From: Muricea muricata
Lineage: Eukaryota; Cnidaria; Anthozoa; Malacalcyonacea; Plexauridae
DNA: 64,000 nucleotides
Direction: 5' to 3'
Assembly (NCBI GenBank): GCA_963855995.1
Contig: OY979717.1
Coordinates: forward strand, 36,599,497 to 36,663,496
The notes under the pieces: generated by a model
What the model was told of the DNA's origin: nothing
The model's database searches: none
Seen by the model: the letters and a program-made list of their open reading frames with translations, nothing else
Position numbers and translations under genes: made by a program
Shown: piece by piece, positions 11,373 to 22,787 of the stretch
Layout: every line of letters starts with the position of its first letter
Position numbering within the stretch: position 1 is the first letter of the stretch

Positions 11373-11760
11373 TTAATAAAGCTTTAAATCACATTTCTGG
11401 CCAGTGAAAAGGTGTCGTGACATACTGTATGTGTTCTTTTCTTTTATAACATCAGTTAGGAGTAAATTGTGATAACGTCGTTGATTTCTCTTCTTCATGC
11501 GGTTAAGGTTTTGCCATCGCACGAACTTCGGGAAGACTTGATTTCCTTTGCAATCATACAGGAACTTCAAATCTAACCGGGCCTTTTCCAATCTTCTTAG
11601 AGACCGTTGGTATTTTATAGCAACTTCATGTAGCTGCGGGTCGGTCCTTCGGAATTTAGTCCAAAAACCAATACCAGCCGACAATTTTAAGAAATATAGA
11701 ATAAAACATAATCCGAAGATTACCATCTTGAAACCCAGGATACGGATTAAATCTCAACCG
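11373..11760 (-). pseudogene. Penelope-like element ORF, N-terminal fragment
   Basis: A minus-strand frame reads FLKLSAGIGFWTKFRR, LRRLEKARLDLKFLYDC, FPKFVRWQNLNRMKKRNQRR, then ends. A leader followed by 'LEKA+LDLxFLxxC...VPKFxRF' is the pattern I associate with the region before the RT domain of animal Penelope-like and RT/GIY-YIG elements. The RT is absent here. It is joined head to head to an inverted partial copy at 11757-12100. Confidence 0.45.
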
Positions 11761-12100
11761 CATGAAGAAGAGAAATCAACGACGTTATTACAATTTACTC
11801 CTGACTGATGCTATAAAAGAAAAGAACACATGTCACGACACCTTTTCACTGTCCAGAAATCAGACTCTTACCGACAAATTCCTTTGTAATGACGTCATGT
11901 GATAACTATTGTATACAAGACCGTGTATTATATTGTAACTCTAGTCTGTCTGATGATGATTTTGCAATAAAATTGAAATATCACAACTCAGTATCGTCTT
12001 GTTTTTAATCCGTATTCTGGGTTTCAAGATGTTAATCTTCGGATTATGTTTTATTGTATATTTCTTAAAATTGTCGGCTGGTATTGGTTTTTAATCAACA
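11757..12100 (+). repeat. inverted/tandem partial copy of the same Penelope-like unit
   Basis: 11757-11860 repeats, on the plus strand, the minus-strand segment 11400-11512 (NRMKKRNQRRYYNLLLTD). After a hammerhead-like motif, 12012-12095 repeats in plus orientation the start of the unit (matching 11675-11757 inverted). The arrangement, part of the ORF in one direction followed by the start of a new unit, resembles the pseudo-LTR arrangement of Penelope elements. Confidence 0.5.
11947..11985 (+). ncRNA. hammerhead-like core in Penelope-like fragment
   Basis: Order: TGT, CTGATGA, T, helix II GATTTT/AAAATT with loop GCAAT, GAAA, ATAT as minimal helix III, C17, ACA pairing with TGT. It has the same one-base insert before helix II as the palindrome copies. 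Confidence 0.4.
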
Positions 12101-12930
12101 TGGCCTAATGAAAACGACTAATTTATTTATTTATAATTTTTGTATGTAATTGTTGTGAAAATAACTTTAATTATAATATAAGTAGTGCAAAGTCTGCAAA
12201 GTGATTGGTTACTGAGCGTGCATTATAACACAACAATGCACGCAGCACGCTGGTTTTTTTTGTTTTGTCTCCTGTTTCCCGGGAGAATGTGACCACATTT
12301 AGCGTAGTTTTTATGCACAAATTATAATAAAATGTAGAAAAAAAAACGGCGTGAAAATGAAGGAGAAAAAACAGATTGAAAACAAAAGAAAACCGAGCAA
12401 AGCAGAACGATAAAGTTTAAAAAAAAACATTCGTAGCTGTTTTCGCTGAGTACGAATTCGACTGAACGACTCGACAAAACTTTAAAAAGGTAGCGAGAGA
12501 ACACAAAAAACCGTGAAAAAGTGCAAGAAAACTACAAAAACTAAACTAATTTTATCAAGAAAGTACCTTAGTTTTCATCGGGACACAAACTCGTTGACAT
12601 ATCATCGACGAAACACGAAAAATATATTCCATACTTTCAGCAAACAGAAACAAAACAGGACGACAAAAAGATCAGATTGTTCGACTTTCTTGCCAAATAT
12701 ATTATGCCATATGCAGCAAAACAGCTGGGAACTTCCTATCGGTCTCACACTTTTTAAAGCTATTTGAAAATTATAAATATCGAAAATCTGTTTGTTTTTG
12801 CCACTGAGCTTTATTACATCTGGAGAAAGCATCGCGCCGCCATCTTTGAAGCCATTTTAATGGCGGCAATTTGCAAAATTGGTTCCCGATTGGTTCCCGG
12901 CTACAGGTAGCTACCACTGACCCAAAACGC
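12100..12930. other. no gene recognised
   Basis: AT-rich with A-tracts. The segment near 12800-12980, read on the minus strand (CTCCAGATGTAATAAAGCTCAG), is a diverged relative of 15560-15770, a dispersed repeat of unknown type. Confidence 0.4.
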
Positions 12931-12931
12931 G

Positions 12932-14062
12932 ATGCTATACGTCCGGCAAAGCTCTTCGCCCCCCTGGTTTTTAACAAAAAATTGTTTACGAGATACCGAG
13001 AAAAAGGAAATAATCTTAAGATATTTTGATTTCTTTGAATGTATTTTTATACTACATTTGCTTAACGGTGAAAAAAGGTGTTTGCCTTACTTGTCGGAGC
13101 AAGAATCTGCTATAAATGCAGGGGAATTCCTCTTTCAGGTATGTTTCACAACATATACTTTGTATTTTGCGTACGATATTACAGACACGGCAACACGCTT
13201 CGAGGTTTGTCTTGTTTGATAATAAAGTGTTTTTAGATCACACAAACGGTTAAAGGTTATTGACATAGTTTTTCTTCTTCTGAGCATTGTATTTTTATTG
13301 CTAGCTTCGTTTTGTTTTGCTGAAGAGTGAAGGCTGTTGCATTACTTGCATATGTTCGCCTAACTTTCCAGGACTCAGCAGCATCTTTATGCAACTCTTT
13401 TCGGCTGCTTATGTAGAAAGTAGATACTACCAGAATATTTAAACAAAGTACACACTCGCTTTGTTTTAGGTTTGTACCTGCAAGTATATGTGCAAATCCA
13501 ATACCTAAGAAAAAAGTCAGCTACAGAGAAGGGAAAATATCCAGGACATGGCATATAAGAGGTTTTGTTTTCCAAATGCACCAAGGTAACTCACACTTTA
13601 TATTAACAATCAGAAGAAATTTAGAAGTGACAGGGTCCAGAAAACTGCATGTTTTCATTGTCAAGTTTTGTATTAGCCATTGATGCCTTTTAAAGATACA
13701 ATAGTTGATTGCATGTGCACAGAAAATTAGACATTTCAAGACCAAATACAGGGGGCCAGTATTGAATGGGGTCACTCTGTAAAAATAAAATTGTGTAATT
13801 ATAATTGTAAATATCATTGACTTATCAATATTTAAGAGAGTCCTTGATAGTTCCACCCTTATAGAATAAAGGCATTTGCTTTTCTTTGTGTATCCTTGTG
13901 TTGTAAAGGCAAAAATGTACTACAATATACTAATATACTTGTTAATGTTTTCTTATTTTGTAGGACCTATCTACTGTAAGAACCTCACCTCAACATGGCA
14001 TAAAGCATACATATGTAAAACAACAGAGACAGAAATTTTATCATGTCATATCTATGACATGA
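12932..14062 (+). CDS. possible two-exon gene fragment
   Basis: A frame from ATG 12932 ends LPYLSEQESAINAGEFLFQ at a good donor TTTCAG|GTATGT (13138/13139). A good acceptor TTATTTTGTAG at 13963 opens DLSTVRTSPQHGIKHTYV..., in phase, to TGA at 14060-14062. No domain recognised. The upstream part of exon 1 lies in a repeat, so the start may be wrong or the whole model chance. Confidence 0.2.
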
Positions 14063-14126
14063 TGAATGTTTTAATAAAATGTCAAATTCTATATTGTACA
14101 GTAGTCACTACTATTCTTAAAGTTAC

Positions 14127-14170
14127 ATTGTTAATGTTAAGCTAGTAATGATAGCTTAACATTAACAAGT
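14127..14170. repeat. short hairpin
   Basis: TTGTTAATGTTAAGCT and its inverse AGCTTAACATTAACAA flank a 9-base loop, at the 5' edge of a LINE tail. Confidence 0.6.
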
Positions 14171-14458
14171 TGGAATTTGCTAGGCAGTCATTTTATTTCT
14201 ATGGAGCGAAAATTTATAATGATTTGCCCATTGAGATCAGGCAGGAACAACGCTATGGGAAGTTCTTAAGTCTTTTAAACGAACATTTTTTATGATCACA
14301 TTAGGTAGAACCGTGTAATATCTTGTTATTAATTGTTATTTCTCTTAATTTATTTATTATATTGGTAAATAGAGGACACATTTTGAAAGCAGTGTCACTT
14401 GAACACTGAAATGTCCTATCCTCTGTAAAGATTTATTAATAATAATAATAATAATAAT
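14160..14458 (+). mobile_element. LINE 3' end, 5' truncated
   Basis: Reads KIYNDLPIEIRQEQRYGKF, the usual C-terminus of CR1/L2-like RT proteins (WN-LP-IR...FK..L), then an untranslated tail ending in (AAT)n at about 14438-14458. Confidence 0.55.
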
Positions 14459-15930
14459 ACATGTAAAAAGCCAAATTAAAAAAGTTCAAAATTAGTCCTG
14501 CATTAATGCTGTCTCCAATTTTCTTTATAAATGCTATCTTCAAGACACATTTTGCATGTATTTTTTGCATTCCCCTAGAATACAAAAGGTAAGAGTCTGT
14601 ACAAACCAGGTGTCAAATTTACAGTGTTCACTAGAAACAAAAACATAACATTGACAAGAAAGGATGTGAGATGATACACATTGGCATCACCTAGGGGATG
14701 GTAGTTGGACATAGGATTCATTGAAATCAGTAGAAAATTGCATTAGGAAAATGATGACTTTGACTCCCCTTCCTTAAAAAGGCATAGGACCCACAAATCA
14801 AGGTGAGATGTGTTTTTTTGCAGACATATGTGTCAATTTGTGCCAGAGTAGAAAAGATATGCACTTCTATATCTAAACTTCTATGTATTTTACTGTCTCA
14901 TTGCATACAGGGTGGTTAGCTTTACAAACTGTGTGTCAATGTACCTGAATAAAAGAACTAATTTGGCAGAAATATGAGATTTTTAGAGGGTCCTGAAAAG
15001 GGTAAACTGGGAGCTGGGAATTGCACATATTTTTGATGGGAAAATAAGAGTCCATGCACTGGGACTTCCCATAAACACTGGACACCGGGATTAGTAGCCC
15101 TTCAGGACCCTGTTTTTATTATTCAAAGATATAAAATATACCAGAAGGCAATTTCAACTTTCTACATCCAACTGATCCAAGTTATACATAACATAAATCT
15201 GTACATTCAATGTTAGACTGTAGAGTATATTCAGGCGACAAGCTTACAAATTTGATATAGAACAACATTGAACATGAAAATTGAAAAAATAAACTTAAAA
15301 GAAAGAAACTCTAACTTTCAAATACCTGTTATTAAAATACAAAACTTCAAATAGTTCAGGCTGGTGTTCCTCATCAAAAATCTTGCAATTGTCGACATTT
15401 TCAAGACTTTATTAATTTTCCGTTCCTGTCCAAGGCCAAGTATACGATGAATAACTTGTACATCTTTGAATAAATCGTAAAAGTCCCAAAAAATTCATCA
15501 AAATCACTCTCATTGACAAAAAAAACTCACTGCGAAAAAGATCAACATAACATCCAGGGGGGTGTGAAAACAGCCGCGGGCTCAAAATTGAGCCTGGCTA
15601 GCGGTTACTACCTTTAGCCGTTGCCATAGATATGGCGTCAAATGGCGTGAGATGGCGTCAAATGGCGTGATGATTCGTCAGAAATCGGCCATGTTTTTGG
15701 CTTCAACTGGTTGACTGAGCAGAGATTGGCGTGCTCTCTCCAGATGTAATAGAACTCAATGGTTTTTGCTTAAAACGTTCACTTCCTTCGCCGGCCGCTT
15801 AAAAATGTAAGGTTGTTGCTAAGCAATGAGCAAAAGCATTTGCGTGACGTCAATCCTAACATGTAAGGAGAATTTTATCATCAATCTGTTTGAAAATATT
15901 GCTTGCTGTGCAATAACGTTATTATATTAT
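14459..15930. other. no gene recognised; short ATGGCGT tandem
   Basis: A strong acceptor-like site occurs at about 14821 (TTTTTTTGCAG) but I cannot build a gene from it. At 15630-15680 the unit ATGGCGTCAAATGGCGTGA is repeated about twice. Confidence 0.4.
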
Positions 15931-15934
15931 AAAA

Positions 15935-16125
15935 GCAATAGAAAAACTCGTCTTGTGCGTTTATGGTGTGATAATGCACTTGGGAAATGTTAGGAGAATA
16001 CTCGACAAACGTGTAAAACCCTCGGCTACGCCTTGTGTTTTACACGCTTCTCTCGTATTCCCCTAACATTTCCTGCGTGCATTATCACACTATAAACGCA
16101 CGCGACTCGTTTTCTATTTCTTAAA
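15935..16125. repeat. about 190-bp foldback element
   Basis: Left arm 15935-16030 and right arm 16040-16125 are inverted copies (AATAGAAAA.CTCG, GTGCGTTTAT, GTGTGATAATGCAC, AAATGTTAGG), with a loop near GGCTACGCC. No coding sequence. Confidence 0.7.
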
Positions 16126-16185
16126 TAATAATAGTAAAGTAATAATATGTGAGCATTTGACACCTGCCTCGTCCCTGGCGCTTTG

Positions 16186-18323
16186 GTCACAGATTAAGTA
16201 TATATATATACAGATAGGAAACTCGCGCGTGTTTCCTTATTATTTTGTGTCCTCACGTACGCGTCAGCTCGCGTCACCCCACGCGCCACGCAAAATTGCT
16301 CTGGCAAGGGTCATCCTTCGAATTTTCAGGTAAAAGTATAGGGAAAACGGTGTTCGAAAGAGAAAAAATGCATATTTTACAAAATTGAAGAAAGGTTTCA
16401 CTGTTTTGAGCTCAAAAGTTAAAGATAAATGGTAGGTGGTTGTTTTTGTTGGGAAAAGTTTACGACAGAGTTTATTCAGAGTTTATCTCAAGGCAGAAAT
16501 ACAAGCGATGTATTGACATAACCTGCCGACCTCTATCCTTGATCACTTTGATGGGTCAATTACATGATCGGTTATAACTTTGTTTTAAAATTGTTGAAAT
16601 CTCAAAGTGGTAAGAAAAGATGAAAGAGCTGATTTCAAAACGACGAGGAGCTAGCTAGCTCTTTGCAAGTTAGACCTTTGATACAACACTACTATATGCA
16701 GCATATAGTAGTGTTGTAAACACTATTTATTAACTTTTGCATTTAACATATTAACAATATTGGTTAAGCATAAGTTTATACTTATATTCTATTTATATAC
16801 ATGTAAACAGTCCCTAATTATGCTAAAAAGTGGAGCTTTGTTTATATTAACTCCAGTCACTGATTTTCACTGCATGGTTCTCACTATCCTGTTCTGATCA
16901 ACTGCTAGGAATTGTATCTGCTAAAGTACTGTTGAGTCTGCTTTAGAGCATAACAGACTCCACAAGCTTTCTTAAAAGGATTGGATCATGCTTGTCAATG
17001 AATAGTCCCAAAGGATTGTTGGCAACTAAAAGAGAAAAAAAGTGTTTTTTTTACAAGAACAAACTTAAACTGAAGAATATTGTAGCTGAAAGTAGCAACT
17101 TGCAACAAACTTTTCATCCCAGCTGAGACTTTTTATCCTAGAGAAACATATTGCACATAATGTGTTCATGTGAACAGGGAAAACTTGAATTGAGGATTTG
17201 ACAAATATATGTGCAACAAGTTTCTTGTAGGTTTATGAGATGAGCAAGTGATGGCTATACGACATAATGGAATAAATAGAAAATACAGCATGAGTTTCTC
17301 AGCTCAAAGCTTTCATATCTGCATGTACTTATTTCACTATGTGTAGTGCATTCACAAATACATACAAACTGTTCATGGTGCAACCTGAAGTACCTCCGAA
17401 AATAGGGCATACTTAAAAGTGAACAAAATATGTGTTTTTTAATTACCTTGATGAAGAATATTTGCACATGCATGCTCAAGTCACTACAGCTGTGATACTG
17501 GCTTTCTTTTCACCATCTTGTTTTTTTGGGTATTATGTAAATTCTGAATTAAAGCAAAATAGTTTATTTGGACCTTTTCAGTATAGTTATCTTTGTAATC
17601 TGAGTGTATAGGGAATACGAATTTTGTAAACTTGAATCTCTATAGAGTTGTATACTTTAATATATTAACAAGCATATTTGATTGACAACGTTAGGCGTGA
17701 AGAATTAAAAACATGGTCGAAGACAAAGTGTATGAGTGTATGGGTGAATTGTTTTTGGATAAAATTCAAACATAAATGGCTTGGAATGTAAATTTGCTCA
17801 CATGTCATCAGGCAAGTTCGAATCTTCTGGCTGCTTGAGAGAAACTTGCCTGTCTAGTGTTTTTTTGTCCACATTTTCGTTGGTAAGCACAAAACAAGTG
17901 AATTACAAATAGTTTTGATCAACTTTACGACAAAACAAGCAATATTACACTTACCAGTTGGCATTATTATCACATCGTCTTCAGATAAAGGTATGAACAC
18001 TTTGAAAACACACTCCTTAGCGGGTTTTTTTCTCGTTTTTCTTGCCAGCCAGGGCCGCTTGTACAGTCATTTCATGTCAAAATGTTTGGATTAAACTCCA
18101 TTCGTAAAAATTGAGACGTTGACGAAAATCAGAACTATATATTTTTTAAAATCGCAGTTTTATTGCCGAAATTTGGGTTTTTCCTATCTATTTTCATATT
18201 AAATTTTTTCATGACACTTGCCAGACGCTTGCCAGAGGCTGACGCGTACACTGTTGACGTGACATCAAAAGTGAGGACAGAAACACGCGCGAGTTTCCTA
18301 TCTGTATATACTTGATCTGTGAC
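16186..18323. mobile_element. 2.1-kb TIR element carrying a spliced gene fragment
   Basis: Inverted imperfect arms of about 140 bp lie at 16186-16330 and about 18180-18323. They begin GTCACAGAT and share TATACAGATAGGAAACTCGC and GTACGCGTCAGC. Directly outside the left arm is GCCTCGTCCCTGGCGCTTT, similar to the terminus of the MITE family at 1553 and 31141. No clear target duplication. The interior holds a two-exon minus-strand gene fragment. Confidence 0.6.
16943..18056 (-). CDS. two-exon C-terminal gene fragment, unknown function
   Basis: Exon A (about 18056-17955) reads RPWLARKTRKKPAKE then VFIPLSEDDVIIMP and ends ACTG|GTAAGT. The intron ends in an excellent acceptor TTTTTCTCTTTTAG. Exon B (17025-16943) continues in frame VANNPLGLFIDKHDPILL and stops at TAA. 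Upstream of exon A an in-frame TGA means another exon or a lost start. I do not recognise the family. It lies wholly within the TIR element, so it may be part of its own protein or captured cargo. Confidence 0.45.
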
Positions 18324-18572
18324 ACTATTCTTGACGTTTCGGTTAACTGCACATTCGTACCAGTCCCTTGCCCGAGCAATATAAAGCAAACAAAAATCTC
18401 GATTTTCAATCGATTCGGATGGATGTTAGTTGGATTGCGCAATAATACAAACGTCCGTTGCGCATATTCAAATCTTCAACGTCCGCATCAAACTACTGTC
18501 ACAAAATAAATATTTTTTTGCTATTTTGTGCCACTGTGGCCTGTTAAAAGAAGACTTGCCATACAGCTGCTT

Positions 18573-18758
18573 TCAGGTGAGTTTATCAATGCTTTGTTGA
18601 CGTTTTTCGAGTGTTTTACTGATGAATCGAAGGTCGATTTTCGTATTGTTATTCAAGATCTGACATAATGACACTGCTTTCAATTTTTTATTTATAGGCT
18701 TTTCTGGTCCAGTTTTAAAAATGCGCTTTACAACAGAGTTCAACATAATTTCAGGCAT
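18573..18758 (-). CDS. 61-aa frame, unknown
   Basis: ATG to TGA frame reading RIFKTGPEKPINKKLKAV and RFISKTLEKRQQSIDKLT. Basic, no transmembrane segment, no known domain. It lies just outside the right arm of the 16186-18323 element. A donor-like TCAGGTGAGT on the other strand overlaps its end, so this may be chance. Confidence 0.2.
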   Translation of the reverse strand: MPEIMLNSVVKRIFKTGPEKPINKKLKAVSLCQILNNNTKIDLRFISKTLEKRQQSIDKLT

Positions 18759-18849
18759 GTGTAAATTTCACGATAGATTAGTCAACACGTCGACATAATG
18801 TAACTCAACACGCATTTTGTGGCTGTGTAAATTGGATTACGCAATGTAG

Positions 18850-18897
18850 CCCGTATATGTAACATGCCCGTATATGTAACATGCCCGTATATGTAAC
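18850..18897. repeat. 17-bp tandem repeat, 3 copies
   Basis: CCCGTATATGTAACATG occurs almost three times in a row, ending in a palindromic AACGTAACGTTACG. Confidence 0.8.
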
Positions 18898-19256
18898 GTA
18901 ACGTTACGACATCATATGAGAAATTTGGTAAATTATTAAATATGTCCCAATCAGTTAGGTATGTACAGTGTATGCAGTTTTTTTATCTAATACTGCATCT
19001 TGTCAATTTTTTAGATTTTGACAAAATTTATTTAGATTTGGACAAAATTGATCATTCTATACAGACTATATACAGTATATAAATATATATACAGATTTTG
19101 TTGAATACAATGTTTTAATATTGATGGGTTATTCCATTCTGCTAGTGTACATCAAGGCAATGACCTTTTTAGTGTGTATTGTCGAGGCTGTCAATGTGCT
19201 TTCATGTTTTATCAGTGCTTCTTGAATACAGCGCAAAATAACCCAGTGGTCGTGTG

Positions 19257-19371
19257 CCTTGGTGGAAAGTTTGTCAGTTGCGCCAGAGATCTCTGGCGGG
19301 GCATACAGCCAATGTAATATATTTTAGTACAGGAGAATCTCTGGCGCAGGAAAAGCGAACTTTCCACTATG
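19257..19371. mobile_element. 115-bp MITE with 9-bp target duplication
   Basis: Inverted ends share GTGGAAAGTT and an inner pair GCGCCAGAGAT.CTC. A perfect 9-bp direct repeat GGTCGTGTG flanks both sides (19248-19256, 19372-19380). Confidence 0.75.
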
Positions 19372-19379
19372 GGTCGTGT

Positions 19380-20470
19380 GGTCAAAAACCACATTAGATG
19401 ATGTCGTGCTACAAGGGAAAAGCATGTATTTAGCTTTAAATAATTGCTTGATAGTACCAGACCAGGGGTAGACCTTTTGTTTATAAATAACTTACCATCA
19501 GTTGTTTATTTTACATGTTACACCAACATCCAATAACTTTTCTTACGAGATATGTCAATCTGTGATGGACACATTTATCGATCCAACTGGAGACGAAACG
19601 CCCACTGAGGCACAAACTATTATTGATCCACCCATAGTGGAGGAGCTGATTGAGGCACAAACTATGGTGGTGAGTGTGGTGTTGTGGTGACCACTGTGGA
19701 GGCCAGGGCTCAAGCCCAGGTTGGTCCTCTATTCAAGGTCTTAAAATTAATTAGTCTGATTTATACTAGAGATGGATGCATCATCAGTCTGATAGACCAT
19801 CCATCTTAGTATAAACACATGTCAAACTGTCCAGATGAACTATGTTAATCTCCTTGGAACTTGTACTTGTTTCTTCCATATTGCATTCTTTCAAATTCTT
19901 TTAAAAACTCTGAACAGACGAACTATATAGAAAGTTCGTCTTGACTGATTTCTATTTATTTGACTCGCATGCCATAGACTTACATAGCATGCCTTATCCT
20001 AATGGCACTGCTGTTCTCATGAAATTTAAAAATATTCTAAACTTAGAACAATATTTGTATTCTGTTTCAGCTTGCAATTCTGACCAATGTGAAAAGTGCG
20101 ATATTAACTGCTGGATGTAACCAAAATGATTGTTACAGTCAAAATAACATCTGGATATATCAAATTATATGTAATGGGATGTATTGCTATTGAAACGATA
20201 ATTGTGATTTTCAGCAACATATTGTATCATGCCAAGATATTTCACATCTGTATATGTACAGTACCCTAACTAGTTATTGGAGAACTAGATATTGATCTTC
20301 AATCTACCATATGGATGTTATGAAGATATCTTATTGGCAAGATATTGCATAGCCGTATATGTACAGTACCCTGACAAGTCTTTTATTGGTCAATGGTGTA
20401 CACGACAGACTAAATGAATATTTACCATCAGTTGTTTATTGTTGCATGTTATACCAACATAACCGATATA
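19380..20470. other. non-coding with internal duplication
   Basis: Segments of about 70 bp around 19490-19560 and 20413-20480 (CTTACCATCAGTTGTTTATT, then ...GTTAYACCAACAT) are duplicates, as are GTATATGTACAGTACCCT at 20258 and 20353. A frame at 19559-19670 ending ATGGTG|GTGAGT could be an exon (TPTEAQTIIDPPIVEELIEA) but has no clear acceptor. Confidence 0.35.
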
Positions 20471-20476
20471 TGTCAT

Positions 20477-20597
20477 CCTAGGTAATTTAGTAGTGATGTT
20501 AAACAATTTAGTCCAAGGTAATTTAGTAGTGATGTAAAATAATTTAGTAGTGATGTAAAATAATTTAGTAGTGATGTAAAATAATTTAGTAGTGATA
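20477..20597. repeat. 20-bp tandem repeat, about 5 copies
   Basis: Unit TAATTTAGTAGTGATGTAAA, the last four copies nearly identical. Confidence 0.8.
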
Positions 20598-20599
20598 CA

Positions 20600-22570
20600 A
20601 AACTTATATCTACAGTGTGTTCACTTCATGATCATAGGAAAGCGGAAACAGACATCCGTCAAACTAGGGTGCCTTCCTTTAACATTGCAATAAGTAAAGT
20701 TGGGACAAGTTGATATTACAATGTAGTATACTATGTCTAAGTATTTAAAGGAATGTTTATAGATTGTTTTTATATTATTCTTGACCGATAACAGGCAATA
20801 TTTTTTGAAAACTATGAATTTTATGATGATGTCCAGTGTACTGGACATTGTGCATTTATGGAATCAATATTTTGTGTAATTTGATAATTTAGTACAGTCT
20901 ATAATTTTATTCAAAATAAAAAGTCGAATGGTATATTTCTTGCTATGTTTTCTCAGTGTTATGCTCTTAGTATACCATTTATGTATTTAGGTTATATTGT
21001 AGGTCTAACAAACCTTCAAAGTTGCAGATTTCTGCCATATGTAGAGGTTGTGGCCTGAAGTGAGGCTCTACCAGGCATTACCACAATTTTGGCAAATGCC
21101 ATGGCAGTGAACATTCCTGATTAGCCTGTATTTTATAAATGTGATCATTGGCTTACGTTACAGTCAGTTATTGTAGCTAAAAAGATGGGCATGTGGAAAA
21201 CCATGTTCATATGCATTTTGATCATTTCTTTCCTGTTTTGCACATTGTTCAGTTTAATGGGCAAAATTTTCACAACCCCCCCTGGAAGAAATTTTTTCAT
21301 TTTTTTACATATTCTTAAAACATGATAGCAAATGAGCATTTTTACTAAATTTCACTAAATTTAATACACTGGAATGTTCCTGGTGCACTAAAGGATAAGG
21401 TTTAATTGGCCAAAGTTGACCAAACCTAGCTTGACTTGTATACAACCAAATCAGAATTTGAGGATACTGCCCATCGTGCCAATTGTAGTGGAGACAATTG
21501 AACCACTAATTGATTAATAGTAATTTTTTCATTGGATGCAATTTCCATTCCATCCAATGAGGCAAGAAAAGGTAATTATGAACTATGGTAATAAGTGTCA
21601 AGGTTTTATTGTCTTCCACAAAAGATTGCTGTACAGCGTCGGTCAGTTCGGTTAATGTTTCATGTTTCAAGTCACGAATCTACCGTCACCTGAACACGAA
21701 TTTAGAACTGAGACCAAAGAACCGAAAATTCGTGCGCGTAGCACTATGGTAACATGGAATAATAACTCTTGGTTTGTTAAAACATCGGCAGCATTTTCCT
21801 TGCGATAGTAACTCCTAGTATAAATAATAAATTTGTAGTCCCAGAAGCATTATAGCACCCCTTGAGCAACGGGGATTAATGGGTACGATGTAAAAAGTGT
21901 TTTGAAGTCTATCTTATAGCAGACAGCGCATCGTTTGTGCGAAAAAAATCGTTTTCAAGTGACTAAAATAAGCTTCAAACGGTCATTACAGTTATCAAGT
22001 TTAATTTCAAAAGCTTTTCTTATTCAAATACATTTACACCGCGTCGTTGAGCTTGCCGCGTCGTCGATCTTAAGGTTTGCACGAAGATGCAGCAACGCAG
22101 TTTATTCGAAATTGCATGTTAGCGTGAAATCGATTTAACCTAAATGGCTATATCTCATAACAATGTCAAGAAATGTACAGTCACAAATTGGTGATTCCGA
22201 ACAACAAAAGTCGACAGGCTATAACAAGACATTGCACGTTTGAACTAATGTCGCAATCTATGTCTGTAAGTCTGTAACATTATAACCTTACATAAATCGT
22301 TTAAGCATTTAATTTGAATTATTCAAAGTATTTTTAAATAATAAATTTAAGATATGTAGCGTTATGTCAAATATTTGCCAAAATCATTCCTACTCGATCA
22401 AAAGCTTTGAGAAATTTCCTATTTAAACGTTCAAGTTAGAATATTAGACGAATAAAAATATTCATACAATATTCTTAAGTATTCTGCATTAGAATATCAG
22501 GTGCGTTTTATTCTAAGGTATTCAGATGTGAATATTACGGATATTCCGAGGATATTCGCCCAGAATGTCT
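20600..22570. other. no gene recognised
   Basis: AT-rich; short frames without domains. No repeats found beyond simple AT runs. Confidence 0.4.
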
Positions 22571-22787
22571 GTGAATACGTCAACCTCGAACCCAGGGCCT
22601 TTGGGTATAGAAGTTGCGCGAGAGAAGGCCCTGGTAAAATCTGGTCACATGACTCCACAAATTCTGGATATTTTTGTAACCTGGTCTTGTAACTGCTACG
22701 CTATCACGGGGGGTGAAAGTTATTGAACATTTTTAAAATAACTTTCAAAATATTACTCACAAGACACAAATCACGATAGAAAAATCA

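Larger units (their letters stand above)
7650..11407 (+). mobile_element. decayed APE-type LINE (CR1/L2/Rex-like), with nested insertions
   Basis: A 5' endonuclease region (7950-8600) is followed by a reverse transcriptase (about 8640-11407) in the same direction. The order EN-RT and the FADDT core fit the Jockey/CR1/L2 group of non-LTR retrotransposons. The frame is broken many times and cut by two structured insertions: a hairpin cluster at about 9926-10205 and a 700-bp palindrome at 10453-11152. The 3' end is not clear because a Penelope-like fragment follows directly. Confidence 0.75.
8640..11407 (+). pseudogene. LINE reverse transcriptase, fragmented
   Basis: Blocks in order: N-terminal part 8734-9168 (LKASKSLGPDRIP, reading SLGPDxIPA), fingers 9178-9330 (DWKIARVSPIYKAGDK...NYRSIS), HQSGFRKGQST at about 9395, LDKALDTIDHEIL at about 9510, CGVPQGSNLGP at about 9690, and the catalytic FADDTN at about 9790. 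The thumb follows at 10237-10458, then LVWENCNQTCKDKLQKLHNRTARV at 11200-11407. A short (TA)n lies in frame at about 9559-9580. Multiple frameshifts and two insertions make it non-functional. Confidence 0.75.

Noticed and set aside
18600-18900. tRNA or small RNA gene
   Set aside because: I looked for T-loop (GGTTCRAATCC) and A/B box pairs here and elsewhere and found no convincing cloverleaf.
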